Assembly: GCA_013399875.1 (NCBI GenBank)
Contig: VXAZ01009368.1
Coordinates: 68,607 to 132,606, forward strand
DNA from: Gymnorhina tibicen
Taxonomy: Eukaryota > Chordata > Aves > Passeriformes > Artamidae
DNA length: 64,000 nucleotides
Reading direction: 5' to 3'
The notes beneath the pieces are model-generated. The model was not told the origin of the DNA, searched no databases, and saw nothing but the letters and a program-made list of their open reading frames with translations. Below are positions 1-12,762 of this stretch, piece by piece (position 1 is the first letter of the stretch; the number at the start of each line of letters is the position of its first letter). The translations under genes and the position numbers were made by a program.

Positions 1-416
1 TTAACCAACATTACACATTTTATTACTTAGAAAAGATGACATTGCAGAAAAATAAAATAAAATTTGGTTTTAACAGGACAAGTGTTTTACACAGTGGTAC
101 AAAAAATGTAATGGGAGCCTGGAGGGGAAGAAAAAGAAATGGAAGTGGAACAAAAACAAAAAACAAAAACCACAACACTACCCCCAGAAAAGGTAAAAAG
201 CTAAAACAAATTCCAGATGTTTAAGTCTGAAGGTTTTAGCTTTTAAAATACACAACTACGTGTGCCTTTCACAATAACAGTCACAAGTGAACGATACTTT
301 TTGTACTACTGCACCCTTTAACAGGCCAGTCTGCAAGTTAAAACAAACAATATAATAAACTGCTAAATTTTAAGTATGCAATTAAGGATTACTTTTAGCT
401 GTTACAAAAAGCTGGG
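1..416 (-). other. ADNP2: ADNP2 3' untranslated region (part)
   Basis: AT-rich non-coding sequence follows the ADNP2 stop codon. A canonical AATAAA on the minus strand lies at 24-19, so the transcript probably ends at or just beyond the left edge of the window. The exact cleavage site cannot be seen. Confidence 0.7.
19..24 (-). terminator. Candidate ADNP2 polyadenylation signal
   Basis: AATAAA on the minus strand, about 393 bases downstream of the ADNP2 stop codon. It is the only canonical hexamer I noticed in the 3' flank. A cleavage site would fall at the window edge. Confidence 0.55.
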
Positions 417-3386
417 TTACATATCCAATGGTCCATCTTTTAAATTTAAACTGTGCTTAATGTTTTTTAGTTCAGACATACTGAAACCCATCAGCACAGA
501 TGGTTTGTGATGTTTTATCGCCTTTAAGCACGTATTCCTCATTTTTGCAAAGAACGATGCAACATCAATTTTCCACGCATATAGCAGCAAGGAAAGTAAT
601 TCCACCTCTTTTTTAGAAGGATATGGCCTCTTGTGAAAGTAGTCTGACAAAAACTGTTTCTGTGCCTCATATGAATTGTGATCATACTGATTAGGATCTA
701 CTGCTAGAAAGCGGAGATCCTCACTGGAAGGAAGCTTCCTCATCTCAGTCCTAATCTTTTGTCGTTTGAAAGGCACTACCCCTGAATTCACTTCGTTCTC
801 TGGAGACAGAGCTATGCCAGTACTTAAGCTCAGAGGCTGCTGTTCCTTATTCCTTTGGTCTTCTGCAACAAAGCAGGAATCTGATTGCTTTCTTTTCAGT
901 ACCACAGAAACGTGCTTATCACCATTCACAAACAGCAGCTCTTTCCTCTCAGTGCGCTCAAGCTGCATCTTCAGGCTCGAGTTGGTGTCTTTGGGAGCAC
1001 TTCTACAACGGAGCAAATGTACAGCAATAGCTGTCAGCGTCATATTTCCAGTGTACACACCACAACAGTGGATGCACTTGAAAGCAGGAGACTTTAAAAT
1101 CGTATGCACAGTCGGCATTATATGATGCCGCTCTTTCAAATGCTTTTCATAGGTTTCTCTACCAGCAAACGTACCTAAGCAAAAGGGACAGGTGAACATT
1201 TTTCTGGTGCATCTCCTGTTCACTTGTACTGTCTGAGGTTTCACTTTGATGTAAACAGGGACAAGAATTGTTGAATATATTCCAACAAGCACTGCCAAAT
1301 GTACTTCTCTTTCACCCATGTCTTCATCTGGTAGCACTGTGTTGAAATCGAAGTGTGGAAACACAAGGCCACCCTGAGCATCGTTACCTAGCTGAATTCC
1401 TCGGTTGCTGTAACTCGCATGCAACTGCTTTCTCCCATTGTGTGCAGTTTTATTGTGCTCCACGAGGCTTTTTAAGTCATAGAAAGTACCTGTGCAAAAC
1501 AAGCAAGACAAGCCATGCATGAAGATATGTTTCATGAGCTCTTCCTCACAGAGAAAACATTTACAAGCGTAACACCGGATCGCTTTTTCTGTCATCCTCA
1601 GAAAGGGTGCGCAAGCTGCAAGTTTGTGAGGTTCTGGGGTTTCTACTTTTACTTCACGTGGTTTGTGGGCCACCTCCATGTGCACCTCATAGACATTTGA
1701 TGGGAAAAGCTCGTTACAAACAGGGCAGGTCTTCCACTGCTTGGCCTGTCTGACAGCCTGGCTTGTTTCAGGAGCAGGCGGGGAGGCCTGTAAGGATACA
1801 TTCTCAGAGGTCAAAACCACAGGAGGAGAGGGAGCACTGGCTGGCGACTGGGACAGCTGAGTCACTGACCCCGACTGCATGAGCTGGATGGGCACCTGTG
1901 GAGGTGTCACAGTCGCTACTCCACCACCAGAAGGTACAGGCAAAGTAACTGAGATGGGGGCCAGCGTGTACGTAGGTATCCCATTAACCTGCTTGCCAGT
2001 GGGAATCAACTGCCTCAGTATAGAGCCCGCAGTCAAAAAAGCTGCGCTTTGAGAAACCGGAGGCTGAACTGGCTGATTTACTGGAATAACTGCTGGGGCA
2101 ACAGGCTGATTAAGCTGAAGGAACCCAGGTCCAACAGGCTGTCTGACAGGGACCACCCCAGGAGCAACAGGCTGATTAAGCTGGAGAACACCTGACCCAA
2201 CTGTCTGTGCCACAGGAAGGACCCTGGGATCAATGGGTCTGTTCATGTTCCCAAGCGACTGGTTGACAGACAAAATTCCTGGAGCAACTGGCTGATTCAC
2301 AGGGAGGACTCCTGGTGCAACTGGCTGATTCACAGGGTTGACAGGTTGAGTAACAGGGAGCGTTGCAGCTGGAACTGGACTGTTTATAGTACCAATGGAT
2401 TGATTAACAGGAAAGAGCCCAGGCCTGACAGGCTGGTTAAGAGGAAGAACTGCAGGGGCCAAAGTTCTATTTATGGTCCCAACAGAATGATTAAGAGGCA
2501 GCCCATGAGAAACAATGATGGGCTGGGAAGGCGATGGCTGAATACCAGCGTTGTTCTGACCCATGGTAGGATTGCTGTGCACTAAAGTGATCTGCAAGGA
2601 CGTAGTGGTGGGAGCAGAGGTGGTTTGTGGGAGGCTGCCAGAGGCACTTGGGACGGTCACTGGTCCGACTGTGTTCTGAACTGCTTGTGTCTGCACCGTG
2701 CTCTGGTTTTGATCAGTCTGTGGAAACGCAACCTGGACACAAGCTGGAGCAGTCACGGAACTTGTAGGGACAGCAGCAAGCCCTGCAGATGGAGCAGCAG
2801 CTGCTACACCTTGGACAGGCTTTGGAGCAATATACATTTGTTTCACGAGTCCAGGTTTTTTAATATGTTCTGAAATCAGAGATCGAAGTTTGTTCTCTAG
2901 GCCTCTGTGTGTTTCAGCTGTCAAGACGTGGTACATTAAAGAATCCGGGCTGTTTGCAGAAGCATTACATTTTTTACAGTAGAACTCAACTGAATTTGGT
3001 GTACTTTCATCATGTTTCTCACCAAAATATACACTTACTAAGTTTTTAAAATGGTTCATCAGCACATGTTTCTTCATATTGTAATACAAGGTGTCTGTGA
3101 ATTGACATTTTAGACACGTGAAGTTTATGATGTCACTCCTAAATTGTTTCATGCCATCCAAAATGCTGACTGTATAGTTCTGTATTCGTTTATTAGACGA
3201 ATGAAACATCCGGATGTGTTTTCCCACTACTTTGGGATGAGAAGAAAATGCACATTTTGGGCAAGAAACCACCATCTCTTGGTCCACTTCATCCTCATGG
3301 TAACGATGCAAGTGATTCTTAAAAGAAGTAAGCAACTTGGACGAGAACTTGCATAAACTACAGCAGTATGGCTTTGTTCTGTATCT
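417..3386 (-). CDS. ADNP2: ADNP2 last coding exon (989 codons plus stop)
   Basis: The exon begins AGA TAC AGA ACA (RYRT) after acceptor TTGTTTGCAG and runs open to the stop codon at 417-419. It carries nearly all zinc fingers, the Val/Pro/Gln-rich repeats and the homeodomain. A large single terminal exon is the known architecture of ADNP-family genes. Confidence 0.97.
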   Translation of the reverse strand, partial: RYRTKPYCCSLCKFSSKLLTSFKNHLHRYHEDEVDQEMVVSCPKCAFSSHPKVVGKHIRMFHSSNKRIQNYTVSILDGMKQFRSDIINFTCLKCQFTDTLYYNMKKHVLMNHFKNLVSVYFGEKHDESTPNSVEFYCKKCNASANSPDSLMYHVLTAETHRGLENKLRSLISEHIKKPGLVKQMYIAPKPVQGVAAAAPSAGLAAVPTSSVTAPACVQVAFPQTDQNQSTVQTQAVQNTVGPVTVPSASGSLPQTTSAPTTTSLQITLVHSNPTMGQNNAGIQPSPSQPIIVSHGLPLNHSVGTINRTLAPAVLPLNQPVRPGLFPVNQSIGTINSPVPAATLPVTQPVNPVNQPVAPGVLPVNQPVAPGILSVNQSLGNMNRPIDPRVLPVAQTVGSGVLQLNQPVAPGVVPVRQPVGPGFLQLNQPVAPAVIPVNQPVQPPVSQSAAFLTAGSILRQLIPTGKQVNGIPTYTLAPISVTLPVPSGGGVATVTPPQVPIQLMQSGSVTQLSQSPASAPSPPVVLTSENVSLQASPPAPETSQAVRQAKQWKTCPVCNELFPSNVYEVHMEVAHKPREVKVETPEPHKLAACAPFLRMTEKAIRCYACKCFLCEEELMKHIFMHGLSCLFCTGTFYDLKSLVEHNKTAHNGRKQLHASYSNRGIQLGNDAQGGLVFPHFDFNTVLPDEDMGEREVHLAVLVGIYSTILVPVYIKVKPQTVQVNRRCTRKMFTCPFCLGTFAGRETYEKHLKERHHIMPTVHTILKSPAFKCIHCCGVYTGNMTLTAIAVHLLRCRSAPKDTNSSLKMQLERTERKELLFVNGDKHVSVVLKRKQSDSCFVAEDQRNKEQQPLSLSTGIALSPENEVNSGVVPFKRQKIRTEMRKLPSSEDLRFLAVDPNQYDHNSYEAQKQFLSDYFHKRPYPSKKEVELLSLLLYAWKIDVASFFAKMRNTCLKAIKHHKPSVLMGFSMSELKNIKHSLNLKDGPLDM

Positions 3387-6300
3387 CTGCAAACAAAAGA
3401 AAAACATCCACTTAGAAACTGCCAGCTCCTACACCACTGGTATCTGTTTAAATCTGCACTATCACCTGTCAAAAATGCCTTCATGTATCTTGTCAGTTTA
3501 TTCTGGTTTCGAAAAGCAGATTTAAAGATCTGCTTTACTTAAGGGGAGAAACATTTGTGCCTTTTTTGTTTCATTATAATTTACTAAGAAGCCTTAAATG
3601 AGTTTACCTCTACTCTAGTTCACAAGAAGTAATTCTGAAGCCTGTTTTTAAAGACAGGAATCACAGAACAAGCCAAGAAGAATTTATATCCCATTGTACA
3701 TACGAAGTTAAGCCTTAGCAAACATGAATAACAGCGCTTTTATTATGACACTTTTAAAGCTTTATTTAGTTCAGGGCCAGTTCCTATCTTCTGGACAAAA
3801 AGAGAAAAGACAGAACAGGCAGGGATTTTTTTCTGTATTTCAACAGCCTACTCTTCAGTGACAATTTTCCAGAAGGACCTTCCCAGCAAAGCCATAAACA
3901 ACTGATTTTTTTAAGAACATTCTTCTGGAGCCAAAATAATACTAGAAAGTAGTAAAACTCCCTTTTATGATAAAGCAGCAATTTATTAACTCATACATAC
4001 AATTAGTATTAACTCACACATACTGGGCATCCCATCATAGTAATTTCTTTAGGGAATTTCCTCAAAAATGCTCAGTATAGAGCATACAGATTCTTCTCAG
4101 GGAAGTATTTTAACTGCTTAAGAATACACCTATCTTGCACTAAGCAGTGGTTTGCTCCCTTGGTTATATGTCACATGACAGCACTGCTTTTCATATCCAT
4201 ATGAACATTATTTGTTCTTTCTGAAAAACTGGTATCCTCATCAACCATTCTTTCCGATCAGCTTCCTAGGAAGTTAACCCTGGCTCCTGCCAAAAACTAC
4301 AGAATCAGTCACAGCAACGTCCATGCGACAAATCTGCACTCTCAAACATCTAGTGGAATCTGTCTGTTCCCTCAGATGTGTTTTTCACCTCACAGATTTC
4401 TGCCCCTCAGGAAACAGAGCCCAAAGAGAACAAGCTGTTCTGCCACTACAGCATCCAGCCCAGTTAGATCACCCACATACATCTCACTGACACACCATGA
4501 AGAACAACAACACAACACATGCAGGTATTTTTTTTGCCATGTCATATAGCCATGCAGGTTACAGTCAGCCATCTACAGACAACAGACAGCCCAGACAGCT
4601 ATCTACTAGCGGTACTAGGAGAGTCTCCTGATGATAACCAAAATCTAAACTCCAAATTCAAAAGACTGGGTCAGACAATGCCACTGGCTGGCTGAGGCTG
4701 CTGAAGAAGTACACTGCTAAGCAATCGCTGAATTATCTTCTACTTACACTCTTTAGGTGTCTAATCTCAGCTGCTAGTAAACAGCAACAAAGCAAATTAG
4801 CAGATGCATCAATCTTGAAGTAGCCCACCTGGAGAAAGGCCACTGACACTAATGAACTAATGAAGCACACAGAACAGTACTAGAAGATACACCTCGCTAC
4901 TTCTGAAGGAGTAGAGTGACAAAAAAAAAAGCCAAACAATTCTCTTTCAGCAGAACAGAAGCACGTGGAAGTCTGCTGCTTTGATATTCTCTGTATGAAA
5001 TAGAGATCTTCCACACAAACACTTTACAAACCATTCTGCCAGCATGTTTTCCTTGCATACTCATCTGCTTTTTCTGTTCACAAGTGCTACCACAGTCTAC
5101 CAATGGCATCCCAGTTTTATAGAAAATTTGACAAAATAAGAGTTACAAGCCACTTAGGAAAAACAAAGCATCTTGGAGATTGACCAACACAACCTTCAAC
5201 TGTAAAAATTGAATCCAAAAGAAGGCTTATTAGAAAATTGAGGTAAACTCAGTTAGTCCTCCTTCAAAGAACCTACCCCAGAACATAGTAACACTTTCTG
5301 TTGTGTAGTCTCACATTCCCCACAGCCTAGAAACATGCAGACAGAGAGGACAGCCTCCAAAAAACAAAGTTCTTCCAGAATTGTTAATGTCTCCCTAAAA
5401 ATAGTAGGAATGGTGGAAACCACCAACTTCACTTACACAGACATCTTCTGCAGCCTACTGAGTTTACAGGAGGAAACAACTTACTTTCCCCTTATGGCAA
5501 CAACTTTGGAATAGAACATCCTGAAGGACCAACTTCTTTTCTCCCAAATCTAGGCAGCATGATATGTGAATGATACGTATCAATAAACCAAAATTGTTTA
5601 AACAAAATGGATAGCAACAAGGTTAGTATCCAAAAGACAGTTTGGCAAATCTGTTCCACAGCAACATACTACCAACTCTACACTGAATTTCATCAGATCA
5701 GATTCCAATCTTCTTTTTTGGACAGATATAACTGCTCATGCTGACTACCGGAATCAGGACACATATTTCTCCCTTCTGGTAAGGGATTCTGGTAAGGTCT
5801 CTCTGCCTTGTTTCTCTCCAGACAATAGGGAATAAAGAAGATTCCCTCTCTAGTGCACAATTTTTATTTTCCATTTTCATTGAAATAGCTAATCATTTTT
5901 CCTAAAGCACTGGTGAAGGAAGACAAGCTTCACTTAGTCCATCTTCCTCCTGTTCTTCCCTATTTCATGTCTGGGGAGGAAGGGGAACCTCCCTTGCTCA
6001 TCTAACACAATTTCCCAACACTGAACTTCTTTCTTTAGTCACAAGGTAGAGGAAAAGGCAAAAGAGACAGAACCAGCAAGAGCAGAACTCAAATAACATG
6101 ACTGGGGCCAGCAGACCTGGTAAAGGGAGACGTTTTTCATGTGAATAAAGAATAAATTAAAAAGGAGGGGAAAAAAGAGAAACCATCATTAACAATTAAC
6201 AGGATTTATTCTATTCACCTAAACTAAAGGCAGCATTTACTAAAGGTAACTGTAAGCCTCATCTGAAGTGACTTAAGAGGCTGGACACAATTTATCCCAA

Positions 6301-9300
6301 CTCAAACAGTCTCATTTGACTCTTTCATCCATAGAGTCATGTGAACAGATGAACTTCCAGTCTTAAATGTGAACTGAAGTTCAGGCAGCGAGAAATAGGA
6401 AACAAAGCACACAAGGGTCCTGAAGGGTGGAATCCTACTTAATGAGAGCTTGTCAGAGACTTAGTGGCTTTGTTTGGTCGCCTATATGCTGGGGGCTGAA
6501 ACTACTCCACTTTGAAATCTTAGTTTGCTTTAAAGATAAAGGCAGATGTTTTAAAGATGGCAAAAAATAGTCCTGACAACCCCCCACCACTATGTTCTAA
6601 AGCATCACCTTTTGATTCAAGATGAAAAGAGCAGACTCACCCACTGCTATTTAGATGCCCTTGACAGATCTTCCATATGGAGGCAACGAGGAGCCCCAAG
6701 AGCCTTCACCAAGACTGACAAGTCCACCTTTTTTTCTGGACATATCCCTCTGCTCTACACTGCATCTTAGAAACTTGCTATTATATACAATTATAGAATT
6801 GTTCATCTCAACCCTGCCTTTCTTGTAGAGCCTAGCTATGCAGAACTAAAAGCTGTTTCACATACACAAATCTAACTGGAAAGAGCTTTCCACTGCCACC
6901 CCATACCAAGCCACTAATAATAATTTCATGATAATCCACTTGCATCTATGCAATCATATTTTCACCCTTCCAATGAAACAGGAGCCATGTTGTACACAAG
7001 ACCGTGCTAAAACTACATGTTAGATTTGGCTAAAAAGGCAGAACATTAGTGTGACATCTTAAACACTGATGTTCAAGGTTGTATCCTTCAAGACAGCAAA
7101 TGGCAACAGAAGTCCTCATAACCAGCTGCATTACAGGGAAAAGCAAAGAGGAAATGTAAGATTATTCCCTGACTAATAGCACTCAGAAAACAAATATTAA
7201 AGCTGTTTTTTCCCATTAAAAAAGTTGCATTTCAGTTTCTGAAAATTGTAAAATTCAGCAACTCCACACAACACGTTTACCCAAAATTTGTGTCACAAAC
7301 ATACATACCTTCCTTTTGCCCACAGGCTCCCAAGGAGAGACATCACTCCATGAAGTGTTACAAAAGTAGTTTTCACCTGCATCAAAACTTTTAAGATTCT
7401 AAAAGTAAAATGAAAACAAGAAATGAAAACAAGGCTTTTGCAGTCTGCTCTGAATATAAAGAAATTCTCAATAGGAAATAAGGAAAAATAAAAAAGAAAA
7501 ACCCACACAAAGAGAGGATGACTTGGAAGTCCATACAGCATTCAGATACTGGTCCCAAAACTCCGTTCAAAGAAATTACTTCTTTGACCATCTTTGATTT
7601 ATTTTACCTCATATATTTGTTTATATGACTGCCTGGTAATAAGAGCAGGCATTCAGAACATTTCATAATTACTGAAAATAATATAGGGAGTGAAAATATT
7701 TATACTTGAATTCCACTGCTTCCAGCTGAGTTCACAGTGAACACTCGAAGTATTTTCCCCCTCTATCTTCCTCCTCTCCTTCATTGGTGATATTTCATTG
7801 CTTACTTCCATTTATTAACTTAACCACTATGGTTTACTTTGCAACAGGTTTTAGTTTTAAATCTGCATAGCATTGTTACACTTTTAACTTGGAAAAACAA
7901 AAGACATTCACAGAAGCAAATTTCCAAGAGCTGCTTTTCCTGAAGCTGCAAAGGCAACAATATTACCGTGTCTGCAACAACTGTGTCAGGGAAAGCAACT
8001 TTTCCTACAGCCTTCTTCTAATCAATCCCATCAGAGCAGTTCATGTTCCTCAAGCCAAAGCCAGCTACTATCCTAAAAACACTAAGTTCATCTCCAGTTT
8101 TCTGAGACCCACACATATTTAAAAAACACACTTAATCAGAGAAACAAACTAACAAACAAACTAGATTCCTGTTTACTGGGCATTTCTGAAGACCCTAGGC
8201 TAGACTCAACAGCATACCAGAATGCCTTGGATGAAACACAGGCTACAAAACCAGGCTTTACTCATAGAAAACTTGCATCTCTTCTCCCCTCACATTCTTC
8301 CCTTTCACAAATCCCTCTTCGCTCAAAACTCTGCAGATACTTAGAGAAGGCAAGGTGTTTCCACGTCTCTACCAAACTCCACTGCAACAGCAGAAGCAGA
8401 TAACAAATAACATTTAAGATCAATGACCTTACAAAAGGAGTGGAATTCATAAGTCTAATAGTTTGTGTTATGTGAAATTTAGAAGCAACACAGAATACAC
8501 TCGGCAACAAAGAGAAACAAAGCCTCAACGATCAAACAAATACAGAATCCTACTTAATGCAGGCTCTGTCTGCACTAGGCTCTTGTCCACACCATGCAAA
8601 TATGAGCATTCCTGTGTGTTCAACAGATTACAGTAAGCCAGAACATCATGCCAGCGATAATTTGATTTAAACTTCATTATTCAAGAATTTAGAAAAGTGC
8701 AGCTGAGTTTGCAATACACTGTCTAGCTTTTTCAACCATCGAGTATGCCCAAGGAGAATCCAGAAAAGCTCAAGGCAACAATAAACAAATCCCTTGCAAT
8801 CTAATAAACACCTATGAGTCATGTAGTTGCCCTTCAGCCAAACCTTAAAAAAAACCACCAAAACAAACCAAACCACCCAAAAAATCCCAGGAACACCTTA
8901 AAAAGAACTCTTGCATGGAACAAGAGAGATCCCAGAACTTTAGAGAACTATTTTTGATAGAGAAAATGAAGAGACTTAAGATTTACTAAAAATTTTTCAG
9001 CTGAACATGCTGGAATGAATTACACACTGTTAAAAAAAGGTTTCTTAAAGTTTATGGCTTATTAGAAACATGTTCTATTTTTGGTTTGAGAGACAGGCTC
9101 CTACACTTAAACACCAGATTCCCACAAGCCAAACACACGTGATAATACTAATTCAATCATAAGTCTAAATAGTTTTGCTGAAATGGCTATTTCCTACAGA
9201 GAAATATCTACTAATAAAAATAACTATTCTTATCAGTACAATTAGTCAGTGGTGCAAATGGCTGTTGTGAACACTCGCTTTAAACAGAAATCCACTAATT

Positions 9301-12011
9301 TGATATGCCCTTCCCACATTTCTCACTTCCAGGAGGGGAGGAAAACAGGAGACGGGAAAGGTAACACGAAAGGAACAAAGCCCTCTGAGAAGCCTGACTA
9401 ATCCTGATGCATAATGGGTATTTTTAAGTTGAAGAGAAAAACATTTTTAACTAAGAACTGTTCTCGCCTCTGTATTAAAAATATCAGAGTTTTCCAGAAC
9501 AAAAAGATAAAAAACTCAGAGTTTAAACAAAGACACAGAATCATAGAACAGAATCATGGAATGGTTCGGGTCAGAAAGAACTCTACAGATCATCTAGTTC
9601 CAGCCCCCTAGTCATGGGCAGGGATGCCACTCACTAAACCAGGTTGCCCAGGGCCCCATCCAACCTAGCCTGATACACTGCCAGGGATGGGGCATCCACA
9701 GCTCCTCTGGGCAACTTGTATCAGTGCCTCAGCACCCTCTGAATAAAGTATTTCTTCCTAACATCTAATCTAAACCTCCCCTCTTTCAGTTTAAAACATT
9801 CCTGCCCCTTGTCCTGTTCCTATCTGTTCATGTAAAAAGTCCCTCTCCCTCCTTTTTATGAGCCCCCTTCAGGTACCGGAGGGCTGCAATGAAGTCTCCC
9901 CAAAGCCTTCTCTTCTCCAGGCTGAAAACCTCAGCTCTCTCAGCATGTCTTCAGCTTCAGAGCAGAGGTGCTCCAGCCTCCCGATCACCCTCACGGCCCT
10001 AAAGATCACAGTATGTTAGAGAAGCTGCAACAGTTATTAAAAGGAAAACCTCTGACCTTGCAGTGTACTTAAACACACTACTGAGAGAATCAAACTAGTA
10101 CTCCAGACAAAATGCTCATGTTTTCTTCCTAGCAGAGATCAATTAGCCTAAAAACTAATCCATTTGGTCTCTAAGCTACAGGGAGGTACTAGTCATACAT
10201 GAAATTCCTTCATCTTCCTCACAAACAGTAGTCCATTATCATACCTTACTACAACAGTGGAAGACCAATTTTAAGACCAGATGCAAGTCATGTTTGTATC
10301 ATATCACATTTCGATCCATTTCTTACACTGTCCAGCCCCTTCATAGAGTCCAGAAATCAAATCTCAATATTTGAGAAAACAAACAAACTTACGGTACTTC
10401 TCACTAGATGGTCTTCAAGGTCCCTTCAAACCCAGGCCATTCTATGATTCTAAGTTTTATTAAAACCTCACACATCCCATGCTACCAAAAAGAAATACCA
10501 TCATCATATGAACCAAGTACAAATCAAGCTATAGAAACCATTCTTCCTGCTGCTGAAGTTGTACCAAAACCAGCCCCAGATTACCTGGAAAAAACAAACT
10601 GAAGTTATGAACTTGGTTGAGGGAGAATTATTTGCCAAAAAAAACTAATACGGTATCTTTTGGCCCAAATCTCACAGAGGTTTTTCCGCAGTGGAAATGT
10701 TTGCCAAGTTTCCCACCAGTTATTAAAAATGAAGCAAAACCAACTAAATGCACATTATACATACCCCCAAAAACCCAACCAAATACAAAACAACTTACTA
10801 CTTATTTACCATTGAAGTCCATGCAACAATTCAAGAGACCACAAGCAATTTCATAGTAAAAATCTGTCAACTTTAAAACATTCCTACTTCAAACGGTCAA
10901 GACAGACTCAGATTCTGAGTTAGAAGTGTGATTACAGAGCAATATTAACACATTAAAACAGCAAGTAACGTTCCAAAATTAGCTATGCACGTAGTCTTGA
11001 ACAATTTTTTTTCCAATCACTTACTTACAGAGTTTCAGAAACAACCACGAAAGACACAAAAGCACCCTTATAGAGTGTTAAACCTACTTTAGTGCCACCA
11101 TACAGAAGCAATCAACCTCTTGACTACAGTCAGTGTGAAGTCATGAATATACTCAACAGCCAAAAAAGCCTGTGCACCAGCTCACTGAAATACACTATTG
11201 TTAAGAAATGGAGTTACATTGCTGTGTTTGCATCTTTTCTGGTATTAGGCTTGCCAATCTGATGGTGTGCATTTTTCCTGACTGATGCACAGAATTTTCT
11301 TCTGGAAGTGGCAACAGTGGTACTAGGTTCATCTTAATTGCCCCATTACACCTGCATATACTTTTTAAGATGCAGAACCAAACTACAACTTAATAAGACA
11401 ATTTTGGTATTTTTCACCAAACACAAAGTTTAAAGGTGCATCCATTTTCAGAAACGCTGATGATCTGTACGTCCCTTCAGAGGTTTGCCCTTGATATGTG
11501 ATGTCTTTGAGGAGACTCAAGTCCCCACCTACTTGAGATTTTAAAAGAATTGAAAAAAGCTGCTGCATAGCACACAAACAACAGTTCATTTAGTCCGTGG
11601 TATTTTTTCCTGAAGCTGTACTGTTTCTTTTCATTGAAATATTACTAACAGAGAATATGCAGCACCATCTATGACATGTCTTGTTAAGAAATACAACCTC
11701 TTCCAGTGTTACATACTAACACACTAAATTCCTCCCCTGGCGTACTAGCAGTCAGTAATGAGTAAACCCTGAAGTAAGGGCCCTCCCATAAAGATCTATG
11801 GTAGAGCATCATACATACACTAGAAAGAGAAATATTTTTCAGGAATTTACATTTCAGATCAGTTTATATTTCAGACTGGTTTACATTCTTTCAAATGCTT
11901 TACCTTCAACAATTCCCTGCAGCTGTCAAGCCCAAGATCCACAAGAATGTCCTTCACCTTTTTCCGAGCCTTCCTTATATTATCAAGGTTTTGAACAGGA
12001 ATTTGAAACAT
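417..12011 (-). CDS. ADNP2: ADNP2, activity-dependent neuroprotector homeobox 2 (three coding exons)
   Basis: Coding exons are 12011-11904 (36 codons), 7398-7309 (30 codons) and 3386-417 (989 codons plus stop), all joined in phase 0, giving a 1055-residue protein. Human ADNP2 is somewhat longer, about 1130 residues. The start MFQIPVQNLD is the conserved ADNP/ADNP2 N-terminus. Four zinc-finger-like units follow at about residues 74-97, 106-128, 155-178 and 200-227. Next come a long Pro/Val/Gln-rich region with degenerate NQPV repeats (about 359-515), more C2H2-type fingers (TCPVCNELFPSN, TCPFCLGTF, KCIHCCGVYTGN), and a divergent homeodomain near the C-terminus (about 976-1030). The protein is nuclear. 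ADNP-family proteins bind CHD4 and HP1 and repress chromatin, including retrotransposons; this is family knowledge. The frame is open throughout, with no sign of decay. Confidence 0.97.
3387..7308 (-). other. ADNP2 intron between coding exons 2 and 3
   Basis: Intron of about 3.9 kb bounded by donor GTATGT (7308) and acceptor GCAG (3387). It is AT-rich. I see no coding exon, RNA gene or recognisable repeat in it. Confidence 0.85.
7309..7398 (-). CDS. ADNP2: ADNP2 coding exon 2 (30 codons)
   Basis: The frame reads NLKSFDAGENYFCNTSWSDV and then SPWEPVGKRK, the short linker exon typical of ADNP and ADNP2. The acceptor is TTTACTTTTAG (7399-7400 are the AG) and the donor is GTATGT directly after AAG at 7309. 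The phase is 0 on both sides. The exon is too short and too split to be noticed as an open reading frame and was found by looking for the WEP motif. Confidence 0.93.
9536..10003 (-). mobile_element. CR1 LINE 3' fragment
   Basis: The plus strand shows the reverse complement of a CR1 tail. It begins with an AGAATCAT-type end, then CATCTAGTTCCAGCCCC, GGGGCATCCACAGCTCC, TTCTTCCTAACATCTAATC and CTTCTCTTCCAGGCTG-like blocks. The element is 5' truncated and minus oriented. Confidence 0.88.
10402..10455 (+). mobile_element. Short CR1 LINE tail
   Basis: About 50 bases of the extreme CR1 3' end in plus orientation: AGATGGTCTTCAAGGTCCC followed by CCATTCTATGATTCTA. This is the opposite orientation to the fragment 400 bases to the left. 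Confidence 0.75.
11904..12011 (-). CDS. ADNP2: ADNP2 coding exon 1 (36 codons, contains the start codon)
   Basis: The ATG is at 12011-12009. A polypyrimidine-rich acceptor ending CCCCCAG lies at 12024-12025, leaving 12 untranslated bases before the ATG. The exon ends GAATTGTTGAAG followed by donor GTAAAG (11903-11898). It encodes the conserved N-terminal block ending RELLK. The 36-codon length and phase 0 match the first coding exon of ADNP-family genes. Confidence 0.95.
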
Positions 12012-12169
12012 TTTGCACTTTTCCTGGGGGAAAAAACCACAACAACCAAAAAATAAAGAAGGAAAAAAAAAAGAAAAGGAAAAAAAAAATTCAAAAAAAA
12101 GAGTGACTAAATACTTGAACACAAGCACTTGCATTTAACAGTGTTAAAATAAGAACTAAAATCTGGAAA

Positions 12170-12762
12170 GTCATAGAATAGAAATATTTAGGTTAGAAAA
12201 GACCTCTAAGATCATCGAGTCCAAACATTAACCCAGCACAGTCAGTCCACCATTAACCATGTCCCTCACCACTACACCTATGTGTCTTTTAAATATCTCC
12301 AGGGATGGGGACTGAACTATTTCCCTTGCCAGCCCATTCCAGTGCTTGGAAACCCTTTTTCTGAAGAAGTATTTCCTAATATCCAATTTAAACCTCCCCT
12401 GGCACAACGTGAGGCCATTTCCTCTTGTCCTGTCACTTGTTACCTGAAAAGACCGACCTCCACCTGGCTACAGCCTCCTTTCATGCTGTTATAGAGGGAT
12501 AAGGTCTCCCCTGAGCCTCCTTTTCTCCAGACTAAACACCCCCAGCTCCCTCAGCTGCTCCTCATCAGACTTGTGCTCCAGACCCTTCCCCAGCTTTGCT
12601 GCCCTTCTCTGAACTCACTCCAGCTCCTCAATGTCTTTCCTGTTGTGAGGGGCCCAGAACTGGATACAGCACTTGAGGTGTGGCCCCACCAGTGCCAGGT
12701 ACAGGGTCGATCACTGCCCCAGTCCTGCTGGATATGCGCTAGTGCTGATACGGGCCAGGATG
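12170..12762 (-). mobile_element. CR1 LINE 3' fragment (about 590 bases)
   Basis: Minus-oriented CR1. The plus strand reads AAGATCATCGAGTCCAAAC, then TTAACCCAGCAC, CTCCTTTTCTCCAGACTAAA, CACCCCCAGCTCCCTCAG and GGGGCCCAGAACTGGA. It belongs to the same subfamily type as the copy at 42030-42640, with which it aligns along its length. Confidence 0.9.

Larger units (their letters stand above)
7399..11903 (-). other. ADNP2 intron between coding exons 1 and 2
   Basis: Intron of about 4.5 kb bounded by donor GTAAAG and acceptor TTTTAG. It holds one CR1 fragment at 9536-10003 and a short opposite-strand CR1 tail near 10402-10455, both listed separately. The rest looks like unique AT-rich sequence. Confidence 0.85.
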
